A stretch of DNA of 29,444 nucleotides from Castellaniella sp. UBA6218 (GTDB taxonomy: Bacteria; Pseudomonadota; Gammaproteobacteria; Burkholderiales; Burkholderiaceae_B). Of the stretch, positions 1 to 9,773 are shown piece by piece. Both the position numbers and the translations under genes were made by a program. Under the pieces are notes generated by a model, which was not told the origin of the DNA, ran no database searches, and was given only the letters and a program-made list of their open reading frames with translations. The stretch is taken from assembly GCA_002421865.1 (NCBI GenBank), contig DISE01000058.1, positions 1 through 29,444 of the forward strand. Direction: 5' to 3'. The first letter of the stretch is position 1. Every line of letters starts with the position of its first letter.

Positions 1-1
1 C

Positions 2-496
2 ATGAAGAACCTGCTTTTCAGCTTTGAAGACCTGTCGGCCAAGGACAAGGCGGCCAAGCAGGCCGTGCGCCTCTTTTCTCGTGCCGGAACGAACGTGGTG
101 CAGCAGGACGTGCCGACCACGGTGAAGCGTTCGGCAGGCATCACCTATCGAGAAATGACCCTGACGTTTGCTGACTCCCAGAAGGTCGTGCTGCGCATCA
201 AGCAGTCGGGCGACATCTTCCAGGTGCTGGTGAACGGCAAGACGCTGCCCATCAAGAACCAGGACGATCATGTGAAGGCCATCGCGGAAATCGTGCAAGC
301 CCTGGATGCCGGCCGCGTCAAGTTCCAGAAGACCATGGCGGCCGCGAAAGTGCGCCCGCCGGCCGGCATCCGTACCGCCGCGCCGAAGATGGAGCAGGTA
401 CTGACGCAGAAGCGTGATGCGCTGAAGGATGCCATCGCCGACGTGCGCAGCCAGATCGAGGCCATCAGGGCCGCCGCCGCGCCGACCGCAGCCTGA
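2..496 (+). CDS. DarA-related phage protein (small, 164 aa)
   Basis: A complete 164-aa ORF begins at the ATG in base 2 and ends 17 bases before the next gene. It resembles, from memory of the family, the small proteins annotated as related to DarA, the phage P1 'defence against restriction' protein carried in the virion. A beta-rich half (residues 45-90, with FADSQ at 56-60) is followed by a helical region containing KFQ near residue 107 and a charged, Ala-rich coiled coil to the end. The same order, F-x-x-S-x-x-Q then a lysine-containing turn, then FQ and a coiled coil, recurs around residues 270-400 of the next gene, so the two may share a domain. It heads a tight phage gene cluster and is probably co-expressed with it. 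Family assignment is moderate; the biochemical activity is unknown. The upstream region lies outside the window, so its ribosome site is not seen. Confidence 0.6.
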   Translation: MKNLLFSFEDLSAKDKAAKQAVRLFSRAGTNVVQQDVPTTVKRSAGITYREMTLTFADSQKVVLRIKQSGDIFQVLVNGKTLPIKNQDDHVKAIAEIVQALDAGRVKFQKTMAAAKVRPPAGIRTAAPKMEQVLTQKRDALKDAIADVRSQIEAIRAAAAPTAA

Positions 497-513
497 TAAC
501 GCCGGCCAGGATC

Positions 514-3500
514 ATGGAAAGCACCCCTCTCCACATCATTGAAGCGGCAGCCCACGAGGGCGCCTTCGGACAGAACCTGACGCCAGAGCCGTCGGCAGCT
601 CAGTGTCGAGCCGGCAATTACAGGATGGGCCGGGTGAATCTGTATGGACTGAACCTCGTCATCGAGCAGCCACGCGGCAGCACGCGCTATGGCGTGGACG
701 AGGCGACCGGCAAGGCGTGGTCGAGCCGCATGGCGGCGCACTACGGGTACATCGGCGGCACGACTGGCGCGGACGGCGACGGCGTGGATTGCTTCATCGG
801 CCCATACCCGCAGTCCGAGCGGGTTTATGTCGTCAACCAGAACATCGGCGGGCAGTTCGACGAGCACAAGGTGATGTTGGCCTTCCCTGACATTGCGTCG
901 GCGCGAGACGCCTACCTGCATAGCTATGAACGCGGCTGGGACGGGCTGGAAAGCCTCGTCCCGGCGTCCCTTTCCCAACTCAAGTGGTGGCTGAAAAACG
1001 GCGACCTGAAAAGCCCGTTTCGGGCCGACATCCTACCGAAGGAAGGATTTGAAACCATGAAGAAATTTCACTGGAACACCGACGCCCAGCCCTACGACGC
1101 CACCTTGGCCCAGGTGTTGTATGAGATTCGGCGTGCCGACGGTAGCGATGGCCTCCTGCTGGATTCCGTGACCGCCCAGGAAATCATGGATGACGCCGAT
1201 GGTGTCCTGGCCCTGGATGCTCTGGTGACGCCCTACGCCAAGCTGGAACGCAAGATGGAGTTGCTGCGCGGCATCATGGAGCGCACCGGCGACTCGGTGA
1301 AGCCTGTTGCCATGCAGATCACCGATCCGTTCAAGCAGCGCGGCGTCGCCAACGTGGCGGCCATTTTCGAGCTGTCCGACGGCCAGACCATGACCATCTT
1401 CTTTCACAACCCGGACGTGACGCCGAACAAGATGGCGCCGACCGATGAGGTAATTTCCTGGAAGTGGCTGCTGAACAAGAAGGACATCACCATTGCGGTC
1501 GCACCGGAGCGCGGTGCTGACCTGAACGTGCGCGAAGTGGCGCGGCGCATCATGCGCCTGGCCGAGAAGAACAGCCCCGCGTTCCAGCGCGCCAATGCCA
1601 AGCGCGCTGAGCGAATGGGAGCCATTCAGGGCCTGAAGGATGAAATTTCTGGGTTGGAGTCGGAATTGGCCGCCGCTCAGCACGAGCTTGAAGTGGCGAA
1701 GGTGGAGGCCGAGGATGCAGCGGCACGGCCGGCCCGCAATCCGGCCCAGGAGAAGCGCGACCTGGTGCTGTCCGGGAAGACCGCGATCATGTCGGATCGT
1801 GAACTGAACGACTGGATCGACGATGGCATGCCGGGCGAGGTGGTGTCCATGCCGAATCCCGATCAGACCGGAACCCTCGACCAATGGATGGTTGGCCTCA
1901 AGAGCAATCCCGACATGAAGGCGGCCCGCGTGGCGGCTGGTATCGAACCGCCGGAGCCGAAGTTCGCTGTTGGGCAGCGCGTGCGCTTTGGGGCCGGAAT
2001 TTATGATGGCAGTGAGGGCATCATCGAGTCGATCAACCCCGACACCGGCCGCATGGTCGTGCGCGGCCCGAAAGGCACTGGCTTTGGCGTGGCGCCGGCC
2101 AACGCCATCGCGTGGAAGCTGACGATCCTGGAAGAGCAGGTGCCGTTTCACAAGATGACGCCTGACCAGCAGCGCGCAGCAATGGCGGCCGAGAAGGCGG
2201 CGGTGTCCGATGAGCAGGTGGATCAGTTCCTTTCCGGCTGGGGCAGCGTCACGGCGGATTATCTGGCTGCCGGCTATCGTGTGGCGGGCCACATTGTGGG
2301 CGGCTCTTCGGGTGCGTATCGCGTCGAGGGCGGCAAGATCGAGACGGTTTCGCGCGATGGCATGACCGCGACCGACGCTTCGGCCGGCCAGGTGGACGAG
2401 CTGCGCGATGCGATCCGGGGCGGCCAGGTGCAGGTGGAACTGTATCGCCGCTGGGGCGGGAGCGTGGATTCTTCGTCCCCGATCAAGGTGCTCCACCAGG
2501 CCAGCGGGAAATTCAAGCCGTTCGAGGGCAAGTTCGAGCTGCCCGGTCTGTCCGGCGATGAAGGTGCGCAGGTGGACTACACCAAGATGTTCGACCCTTC
2601 GGTCATCAAGGAAATGAATGTCATCAAGCATCTGCACGATTCGGTTCTCGCGGCGAAGCATGAAGGCAATTCCGAAACGGTGATCGAGTCCGACCGGATT
2701 CTGTCGTTGTTCGTGGACACGCTCACGCCGCAGCAGTTCAAGAGCTATGACCAGGGCAAGGCCGAGGATGTGTTGTTCGACAAGTTGCACGAAATTGAGA
2801 AGGAGCTTGGTTTGGGCGATCCGGCGTCCGCTCCCGAAGATTTCGACCCGACCACGCCCGAAGGCTATGCCAAGGTGCGCGACGATGAGTCCCTGCAACT
2901 CTACTGGCAAGACCGGCTCGACGCATTCTTCCAGGGCCGTATCGTCGATGTCCGCAATGCCATGCGCGCGCTTGGCTGGGAAAGCCGCGAACCCCGCGAC
3001 GCCCGCCTTTACAAGGACGACATGGAGGCTCAGCCGACCTTCACTCAGGTTGGCGCGGGCAAGAACATCGTCGGCTGGGCGATGAACGAAATCCCTGACG
3101 ACCTGACCAAAACGCCTGAGCAGTATGCGGCGGAGGTTGACGGCCATGCGACGGCAGAGGCAGAGCGCCGCGCGCAGGCGGCTTCCGGCGAAGACTCTGG
3201 CACCGCTGACCCGCAGGCCCTGATCGACGGTTATGTGCGTTCGTTCGGCGACGCGGCGGCCGTGCTTAATGCGGCCGTGGTCGCCGCGACGAAGGATGCT
3301 GTCGTGGACACGGCCAGCGCCAACGTGGAAATCATGAAGTTGCGCGAAGCGGCGCGCACGGCTCAATTCGACATCATCGAGAAAGCCGCTTCCGGTCTGG
3401 AGGCGGCTGGAATCAAGACCTGGGATGAACGTCTGTCCGGCCTGGGCGAAACGGCCGGATTCGCCGACTGGAATCAGGCGCTCGACGCCTACCAGGCGGC

Positions 3501-5373
3501 CATCAAGGACATTCAGGCTGTCGCCAAGGAGCGCCTGAAGGAATCCGGGACGGCCGATCTGGCTGCGCTGCCTGCCGACGCGCCGCTGTCTGATGTGGCG
3601 CTGGCGGTCTATCGCAAGCACGGCATCGACATGGCCGCCCGCAGTGACTGGCTGGATCGAGTCACGGGCGCCATCGAAGCGAAAGATGCTGAGATTCTGC
3701 GCAGCATCTTGGCTGGTGTCGGCAGTGACAGCAACAAAGCCAGCATGGAGGTGTTCGAGCGGGCTACGGGCGTAAAACTGGCGAAGACCCAGAGGGATCG
3801 CGCGAAGCAGATCGACGAATGGGCGGGCATCACGCCGGAGCAGCGCGCTGAAATCGAAGCCGGAAAGGATGCCGCCTGGCAGGCGCGCGAGCGCGCCCGG
3901 AAGGTCAAGGACGCCTGGGACATGCTCAAGCGCATGAATGTGCGCAACAACAGCACCGGCATGGTGTCGGACGGCCAGCAATATCTGCTTGCCCAGGTGG
4001 CCGACGGGTATTCTGACGTTGGCACCTTCAAGCGCGGCGCGGCCACTGTCTACGGCCTGAAGAAGGGCGGCGACTTGGTGTTCGTGAGCAATCGCACCTT
4101 CAACGGCTTCCTGAAGGCGGCGCTGGCGTTCGGCGGCCTGCGCACTGCGCTGGAGTCGGTGGGGGCGGTTGAGGCGCCGGCCGACTCCGCCACTGGCGAC
4201 GATTCGAGTGCGTCCGACAAGGCGGCGCTGGTTGACGCCGCCTACCAGTTCGACAGCGCGTCGGACGATTTCAAGGCATGGCTGGCCGGCAGCGTGAACC
4301 AGGCCGAAGACTCGCCGTTCGCCACGGCGCGCGCGATGGACGAAGCGGCCAAGCGGAATGACGCCAGCGTGGAATGGGGAATGTTCACCGGCCCCGCGCT
4401 GGACGACGTGGGTCTGGCCGTTGCCGCCTTGGAGCAGTCCCTGGGGGTGGTCGAGACGAACGAGCCGATCAACCGCGCGAACGGGAGCGACGCCCAGGCG
4501 CAACTGGAGGCCGATACCGCCGACAGCATCCGCGAGGCAATCACCGCGCTCACGGAAGCCGATTTTGCGCCGGATGAGGGAGACATTGGCGGCACGTTCG
4601 AGGCCGAGGCCATGACGATGGACGCCGCCGGCGGCCAGCAGGTCGCTGCGATTCTCGATAGCGTCGCTGGAGGTTACGTCGGCAAGGTGAGCAAAGGGGG
4701 CGAAACGGTCGGTCGGATCGACATTAACGACACCGGCGATGCCACGGTCTACGTCGGCGCCGCTGGTGTCGAGCGCGTCGAACCGCAGGATGGTCGTCCG
4801 TCTGGTGAGGGCGCCGCGCGCCTGGTCGATGCGTTGCTCGTGCCCGCCGCTGCACCCGCTGCGGAGCCGGACGCTTCGGCCGCCGACCAAGGCGTGCCCG
4901 AGCTGATCGAGGCCGGGTTCAAGCGCGTGCTGAACAATGACTATGTGCGCGCGGTGCGGGCCGGGGACAAGAAGCTCCAATTCAACATCCGAGTGACGGA
5001 TTCCGATTTCATCGTGCGCCTGACTGTGGGCTTCGATGGTGGCATCACTGGCGCGGCAACCGAGCTTGGGAAAGTGCCCGACGCCGCGTCGGCCATCGCT
5101 CTGGTGAACGCGGAGGCCGCCAGCCGTGGTGCGGACGATAGCCAAGCTGAGCCGGCCACGCCCGATCCCGACTCGCAGAAGGATGCCGACCAAACCCTGT
5201 TCCAGTCTGTGATCGACGGCACGACGCCGGACATTCTGGCGCCAGACCTGGCCGACTCTCTGGAGGCTGCCTACACGCGCAACCAGGACGACCCCGAGAT
5301 GGTGGCGCTGTTCGAGCAGGCCGTGGCGGCCTACCAGAACGCGATGCTGGCCGCCACGTCGTCGCTGGCATAA
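514..5373 (+). CDS. Large polyvalent phage protein (1619 aa) with pyrophosphatase-like and DarA-like domains
   Basis: This giant, Ala/Asp/Glu-rich protein is mosaic. Residues 35-165 look like the inorganic-pyrophosphatase-like domain of phage and plasmid 'polyvalent' proteins: GYIGGTTGADGDGVD gives an acidic D87-x-D89-x-x-D92 cluster matching the pyrophosphatase metal site, but with Gly where true enzymes have Pro or Glu between D89 and D92. A DarA-like domain follows (FELSDGQ at 285, FQRAN near 353) and runs into a coiled coil (365-405). Residues 485-530 resemble a small SH3/KOW barrel (GQRVRFGAG). The rest is long helical, low-complexity stretches with several degenerate globular blocks, for example 1140-1215. 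Such proteins are thought to be packaged and injected with phage DNA to counter host defences; that role is inferred here. The ATG at 514 has a weak AGGA just upstream. The next gene starts 12 bases after the stop. No frameshift is visible. Confidence 0.7.
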   Translation: MESTPLHIIEAAAHEGAFGQNLTPEPSAAQCRAGNYRMGRVNLYGLNLVIEQPRGSTRYGVDEATGKAWSSRMAAHYGYIGGTTGADGDGVDCFIGPYPQSERVYVVNQNIGGQFDEHKVMLAFPDIASARDAYLHSYERGWDGLESLVPASLSQLKWWLKNGDLKSPFRADILPKEGFETMKKFHWNTDAQPYDATLAQVLYEIRRADGSDGLLLDSVTAQEIMDDADGVLALDALVTPYAKLERKMELLRGIMERTGDSVKPVAMQITDPFKQRGVANVAAIFELSDGQTMTIFFHNPDVTPNKMAPTDEVISWKWLLNKKDITIAVAPERGADLNVREVARRIMRLAEKNSPAFQRANAKRAERMGAIQGLKDEISGLESELAAAQHELEVAKVEAEDAAARPARNPAQEKRDLVLSGKTAIMSDRELNDWIDDGMPGEVVSMPNPDQTGTLDQWMVGLKSNPDMKAARVAAGIEPPEPKFAVGQRVRFGAGIYDGSEGIIESINPDTGRMVVRGPKGTGFGVAPANAIAWKLTILEEQVPFHKMTPDQQRAAMAAEKAAVSDEQVDQFLSGWGSVTADYLAAGYRVAGHIVGGSSGAYRVEGGKIETVSRDGMTATDASAGQVDELRDAIRGGQVQVELYRRWGGSVDSSSPIKVLHQASGKFKPFEGKFELPGLSGDEGAQVDYTKMFDPSVIKEMNVIKHLHDSVLAAKHEGNSETVIESDRILSLFVDTLTPQQFKSYDQGKAEDVLFDKLHEIEKELGLGDPASAPEDFDPTTPEGYAKVRDDESLQLYWQDRLDAFFQGRIVDVRNAMRALGWESREPRDARLYKDDMEAQPTFTQVGAGKNIVGWAMNEIPDDLTKTPEQYAAEVDGHATAEAERRAQAASGEDSGTADPQALIDGYVRSFGDAAAVLNAAVVAATKDAVVDTASANVEIMKLREAARTAQFDIIEKAASGLEAAGIKTWDERLSGLGETAGFADWNQALDAYQAAIKDIQAVAKERLKESGTADLAALPADAPLSDVALAVYRKHGIDMAARSDWLDRVTGAIEAKDAEILRSILAGVGSDSNKASMEVFERATGVKLAKTQRDRAKQIDEWAGITPEQRAEIEAGKDAAWQARERARKVKDAWDMLKRMNVRNNSTGMVSDGQQYLLAQVADGYSDVGTFKRGAATVYGLKKGGDLVFVSNRTFNGFLKAALAFGGLRTALESVGAVEAPADSATGDDSSASDKAALVDAAYQFDSASDDFKAWLAGSVNQAEDSPFATARAMDEAAKRNDASVEWGMFTGPALDDVGLAVAALEQSLGVVETNEPINRANGSDAQAQLEADTADSIREAITALTEADFAPDEGDIGGTFEAEAMTMDAAGGQQVAAILDSVAGGYVGKVSKGGETVGRIDINDTGDATVYVGAAGVERVEPQDGRPSGEGAARLVDALLVPAAAPAAEPDASAADQGVPELIEAGFKRVLNNDYVRAVRAGDKKLQFNIRVTDSDFIVRLTVGFDGGITGAATELGKVPDAASAIALVNAEAASRGADDSQAEPATPDPDSQKDADQTLFQSVIDGTTPDILAPDLADSLEAAYTRNQDDPEMVALFEQAVAAYQNAMLAATSSLA

Positions 5374-5385
5374 GGGAGCGAGACA

Positions 5386-8121
5386 ATGGATAGCACGCAG
5401 CAGAGTGTTCCGGCCTCGTGGCTGGGGTTCAAGGTGGTGGATCAGGCCGCCGTAGACAGCAAGGCCGCAGCGGCCATTCCCAGTACCAACGCACTGGCCG
5501 GTCGCGTGTGGATCGCGCTCGACGGCTCGGATGGCACTGCACTGTACGTTGGTGGCACCGTGGTTGGTGTGAAATTCACGGCATCCAAGGTGCTCTATTC
5601 GGTGGCCGTGGCGATTTCCCCGCCGCCTCGTGATGACGTGAAGCTGTACGCCGTGATCGACGGCGTTCCGTCCGAACTCGTGACGCCAAATAGCGAAGCC
5701 GGCCAGGCGCTGGACTCTGTTACAGAGGATGTTGCGCCGCGTTTGAAATTCGAGCCGGCGCGCGTGGCGTTCGACGCCGCCATCGGTGACTCCGGCGTGC
5801 TGGCTCGTCTGAAGTTGGTGGGCGAGTTGGCGCGGATAAAGGCTGGCTTGAACCAGGCCGGCACCGGCCCGGCCGCCGCGTTGACGAGGCTGAAGCTGGC
5901 GGCCCGCGCGAACCAGCTTCGTGTCGAATTGGGGGCGGTGGCAGCCGCAGCCAAGGCAGAGGTGGAGAACGCCCCAGGCGCGACGGAAGGCGAGGGCGCC
6001 GAAGACGATGGGCTGTCGGATGATCCGAACAGCGCCAACTACCGATACCGAGACACTGGGTACATCGCAGACAGCCGCAAAGAGAAGGCTGCCAACATGA
6101 TATTCAGTGCGCGCAAGACGGGGCAGCGATTGCGCGCCAGCGACATCGACTTCGATGCCATCGAGCAGAACCCGCGCCAGGCAAAGGAAATGGTCGTCAA
6201 GACCAACCTGTTCGGCAAGACCGACTGGCAGGCCCTGCAAGACGCCGGCATGGAGCCGGCCGCTGGATTCCTGATCGACAAAATCTATGCCAGTATCGCG
6301 CCGGCGCCCGCTCAGGACACCCCCAGCGCACGCCGAGATTACGCCATCGGGCTGGAGTCGATCCGCGACCGCTTGCAGTCGGTCACGACCGTTGCCGACG
6401 TGCTTGGGGTTTTGGAGGAAATCCGCGACGAATTGAACGGCACCAGCCTGCGGCCTGATGAGTCGGAGCAGTATGAGCTGCTGACCGAGCAGATGCAGGA
6501 GATGGCGGCCCAGGCGCGCGCGCTCGATAACTCCAGCGACGACATCTACCAGGAGGCCCAGAGGGCGCGCAGTGCCGTCTACGCCGTCGAGCGCGTCATC
6601 GCGCAACGCAAACGGCGCGGCTGGGACGTTGGCGCCGACCGACAGCGCGAACTGGACGAGGCCCAGGCGCACTCCGATGCGCTGTGGTCGAAATTCGGGG
6701 AAATTCGTGCCGACGTGAACCCGAAGATCGAAGCCTTGCGCAAGCAGATCACCGAAATGAGCCGCCAGCGTGATGCGCTCATGAAGGCCGCACGAACGCG
6801 CAACCTGGTGGAAAGCCAGACGACGCGATCCTGGCTCTCCTTCGGAGAACGGTTCGTGAAGCTCGTGCATTACCGGAGCTTCCGGGGTTCGGACTCCTTT
6901 GCTGGGCACGTCACCAATGCCAAGGTGGGGAAGGTCAAGGACTGGTCGTGGGCAGACAAGGAGAAGCCGTCAGCGCCGCGCGGGGCCACCAAACGGGAGG
7001 TCAATTTCCAGCTTCGCGTCGCCGATCAGTTCGAGCGGCGCGGCGGCGCCACGGTGTCGGTGAATTCCACCCAGGCACTGAAGGATATGCTGGGCCTGCG
7101 CGACGTGCAGTCCGGCAACTGGGTGTTGAAAGACCCCAACAGCGCAAAATTCCATGTGGAGCAGACCGCTGGCGCGATGGCCGACATGGCCGACATGCTG
7201 GGCATCGAGGTGTCCGCGCTGGGGCTTGGCGGCCGGCTTGGCATGGCCTTCGGTGCGCGCGGCACGGGCGGCAAGAACGCAGCGCGCGCGCATTATGAGC
7301 CTGTGCATCGCGTCGTCAACCTGACCAAGATGGGCGGCGGCGGATGCCTGGGCCATGAACTGTTTCATGCCATCGACAACATCCTGCATGAGCTGGTCAA
7401 CCAGGAAGCCTCTGGCGGGAAAGGCGACTTCGTGACGCTCAAACCCGATCTGCTGCCGGCAGGCCCGATCCGCGACGCGGTGGCCGGACTGCGTGAGGCC
7501 ATGCTGACCGGCGACAACAGGCTGCCCGAGCGTATTGAGTTCTCCGACCAGGACATCAAGGTGGCGCACGCCAACATCGACAGCCCGCGCAACCCGCTGG
7601 CGCGCGGCATCAAGGACGCCGGCGGCGCCGAAGCGGCGGTTCTGTCCGTGGACGCATATTTCGGCGACCGCGCAGACCGGCGCAGCATGAAGAACCGCAA
7701 AGGCTGGCGGAAGCTCGCTGCTGCGTTCTATGCCCAGCCTGGCGAAACCTCAATGACCCTGAATACCGGGCGGGCCGTGTCCAGCTTCGCCAAGGAGGCC
7801 GCCATCCTCGACGACGGCAGCTACGGCAAATACTGGTCTGGCGCGGAAGAAATGGCCGCACGCGGATTCCAGGCGTGGCTGGAAGACAAGCTCGCCAGTG
7901 CGGATCGGCGCAACGACTACCTGAGCGTCTACGCTGACAATCAGCACCATGTAGACCCGTTGCTGGGGATCGAGTGGAAGCCTTACCCGGAGGGCGAAGA
8001 GCGTGCGCGCATCAATGCCGCGTTCGACCGCTTTTTCGAGGCAGTCCGCGATGCCAAGGTGTTCGAGAAGGCGGCGCAGAATCCCGCGCTTCTGGACGCG
8101 GTATTCGGTGCCATGACGTAG
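5386..8121 (+). CDS. Polyvalent phage protein with LPD1-type domain and HExxH zinc-metalloprotease motif (911 aa)
   Basis: The ATG at 5386 follows a good AAGGGAG ribosome site. Residues 1-100 form a beta-rich N-terminal module, then come helical and coiled-coil regions (about 130-500). From about 510 the sequence matches the LPD1 'large polyvalent protein-associated domain': KREVNFQLRVADQFERRGG, a GLR-VQ-SGNWV-type block, then a GxAFGARGTGG segment and AHYEP. A zinc-protease motif follows immediately, HELFH (H657, E658, H661), in the context LGHELFHAIDN. The C-terminal 240 residues include several Trp-rich blocks (for example SGAEEMAARGFQAWLED) that are also typical of these proteins. The family is known from phages and conjugative elements; the substrate is unknown. 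A role in processing co-injected proteins or cleaving a host target is inference. It sits between the 1619-aa protein and the portal, consistent with a virion-associated protein. Confidence 0.75.
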   Translation: MDSTQQSVPASWLGFKVVDQAAVDSKAAAAIPSTNALAGRVWIALDGSDGTALYVGGTVVGVKFTASKVLYSVAVAISPPPRDDVKLYAVIDGVPSELVTPNSEAGQALDSVTEDVAPRLKFEPARVAFDAAIGDSGVLARLKLVGELARIKAGLNQAGTGPAAALTRLKLAARANQLRVELGAVAAAAKAEVENAPGATEGEGAEDDGLSDDPNSANYRYRDTGYIADSRKEKAANMIFSARKTGQRLRASDIDFDAIEQNPRQAKEMVVKTNLFGKTDWQALQDAGMEPAAGFLIDKIYASIAPAPAQDTPSARRDYAIGLESIRDRLQSVTTVADVLGVLEEIRDELNGTSLRPDESEQYELLTEQMQEMAAQARALDNSSDDIYQEAQRARSAVYAVERVIAQRKRRGWDVGADRQRELDEAQAHSDALWSKFGEIRADVNPKIEALRKQITEMSRQRDALMKAARTRNLVESQTTRSWLSFGERFVKLVHYRSFRGSDSFAGHVTNAKVGKVKDWSWADKEKPSAPRGATKREVNFQLRVADQFERRGGATVSVNSTQALKDMLGLRDVQSGNWVLKDPNSAKFHVEQTAGAMADMADMLGIEVSALGLGGRLGMAFGARGTGGKNAARAHYEPVHRVVNLTKMGGGGCLGHELFHAIDNILHELVNQEASGGKGDFVTLKPDLLPAGPIRDAVAGLREAMLTGDNRLPERIEFSDQDIKVAHANIDSPRNPLARGIKDAGGAEAAVLSVDAYFGDRADRRSMKNRKGWRKLAAAFYAQPGETSMTLNTGRAVSSFAKEAAILDDGSYGKYWSGAEEMAARGFQAWLEDKLASADRRNDYLSVYADNQHHVDPLLGIEWKPYPEGEERARINAAFDRFFEAVRDAKVFEKAAQNPALLDAVFGAMT

Positions 8122-8204
8122 CCGACTGCCGCGTTGCCGCAAGAGGCGGCGGTATCACGGAAAAATCGCCAGTGAGAAAGGGGGCGAGGCCATAGCATGC
8201 CAAC

Positions 8205-9770
8205 ATGGCCGACACCCCTAAAACCTCCGCCCTGCCCAAGCCAGGAATCCTGGCCCGCTTCGGCTTGACCGGAAAGCGGTGGGCGTCCACCCATATCGCA
8301 CCGGCGCAGCAGATCACTGCTTCCGACGCCTTCATGTATGGCGCCGGAACGACCACGATTGCGTCCCTGCTTGGCTCTGGCAACAAAGGCGCGCGGGCGC
8401 GTCAGATCATCTATGAAAAGTGGTCGATGATGGAGGGCGATCCCATCATTTCGACGGCACTCATGTTGCTGGTGACTTCGGCCCTGGGCGGGCACGAGAC
8501 GAATGGCGATCTGGTGTTCGTCGAAAAGAAGGCGTCCGTCAAGAAGGACAAGCGCCTATCTGCCATCGTCGATGAAATTTCCGCCGAGTTGGCGCCCCTG
8601 TTCAACAAGGTGGCCTACCAAGCTGCCTACATCGGTTCGGCATTCGGCGACTCCTACGCGCGCCTCTATACGAACTCGCGCGGCGTTGTGGACGTTCACA
8701 TGGACGAGACTATCCGCCCGCCGATGGTGCAGCCATTCGAGCGCGGCAGCCGCACGGTCGGCTTTGCCGTCTACACCGGCCAGAAGGGCTTCGAGCGGCT
8801 GGACGTTTCGCAGATGGCACGCCTGAAAATGCCGCGTGTCCAATGGGTTCCGCAGTATGGCGTCGTCGAAAAGGCCGTGCGCCTGGCGATCACGGAGGAC
8901 GACATCGACAGCCTGCCCATCATGCCCGCCATGGTCGGCGGCTCCCTGCTTTACAGCGCCGAGGGGCCTTACGACAACCTCACGGCGTCTCTGCTGGGCC
9001 TGGTCGGGCAGCGGTGGATGGATTCGATTGACGAGCAGATGGTGGCGGTCAATCTGGAGTCTATGAACCTCGACCAGCAGCAGCGGTTCGTCGAGTCGGT
9101 CAAGACGATGCTCATGTCGTCGAAAGCCTATGCCGAGCAGGCCGTGAAGACGGGCCGCCCGGTCATGGAGCGAATTCGACATATCATCCCGGTCTTCAAC
9201 GAAAAGCAGCTTTCCACGGTGGGGCCGGCCAATGGCGGTGCGCCAGGCCGGGCCGCAACTATCAGCATCGAGGACGTGATGCTGCACGCCCGGATGCTGG
9301 CTGGCGCCCTGGGCGTCGATTTGTCCATGCTGGGCTTTGCTGACCAGCTTTCCGGCGGCCTGGGCGAGGGCGGGTTCTTCCGCGTGTCCGCGCAGGCTGC
9401 CGAGCGCGCGCGCATCATCCGCGTGTCGCTGGCCGACTTCTTCAACCACGTCATCGACATCCACACCATGCGTCGCTATGGCGTCGTGTTCGACCCCAAG
9501 GAGCGTCCTTGGGTGGTCAACTTCTTCGGGTCTATTTCGGCCCTGGAGGCCGAGAAGCAGCGCACGCGATCCGACTCCATGAACGCCGGGATGTTGCTGG
9601 CGCAGTCCATGCAGATGATGAAGGAGCTGGGTGCCAGCAAGGAAGTGATGGTCGAATACCTGGTCAAGACCATGATGCTCGACGACGACCAGGCCAAGCT
9701 GTATGCGTCCGTCGTGGATGCGCGTCCGCCCGACGATGGCGGAGGCGGATTTGGTGGCATGAGGGGCTGA
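8205..9770 (+). CDS. Phage portal protein (probable)
   Basis: This 521-aa protein has the usual portal length and layout: a start-proximal helix with YEKWSMMEGDPIISTALMLL, like the 'Y..M...P.I..AL' helix of portals, a clip/stem-type middle, a long helical crown region (SIEDVMLHARMLAGALGVDL) and an acidic, Gly-rich tail ending GGGGFGGMRG. The SxIExxxxxAxxLAxALGVDxSxLG block resembles the wing/stem of T4 gp20-type portals. A portal forms the dodecameric ring at the capsid vertex through which DNA is packaged and released. The ATG at 8205 is preceded by a purine-rich stretch (AAGGGGGCGAGG) that is somewhat far away, so another start is possible; ATG 8198 is out of frame. It directly precedes tail genes, 3 bases ahead of the next start. 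Identification rests on pattern and position, not on a search. Confidence 0.65.
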   Translation: MADTPKTSALPKPGILARFGLTGKRWASTHIAPAQQITASDAFMYGAGTTTIASLLGSGNKGARARQIIYEKWSMMEGDPIISTALMLLVTSALGGHETNGDLVFVEKKASVKKDKRLSAIVDEISAELAPLFNKVAYQAAYIGSAFGDSYARLYTNSRGVVDVHMDETIRPPMVQPFERGSRTVGFAVYTGQKGFERLDVSQMARLKMPRVQWVPQYGVVEKAVRLAITEDDIDSLPIMPAMVGGSLLYSAEGPYDNLTASLLGLVGQRWMDSIDEQMVAVNLESMNLDQQQRFVESVKTMLMSSKAYAEQAVKTGRPVMERIRHIIPVFNEKQLSTVGPANGGAPGRAATISIEDVMLHARMLAGALGVDLSMLGFADQLSGGLGEGGFFRVSAQAAERARIIRVSLADFFNHVIDIHTMRRYGVVFDPKERPWVVNFFGSISALEAEKQRTRSDSMNAGMLLAQSMQMMKELGASKEVMVEYLVKTMMLDDDQAKLYASVVDARPPDDGGGGFGGMRG

Positions 9771-9773
9771 TCC

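Noticed and set aside
1033..6909. Very long antisense open frame (1958 codons) across the two large phage genes
   Set aside because: It mirrors the codon bias of the sense genes, crosses their boundary and its translation is Arg/His-rich with no recognisable domain.
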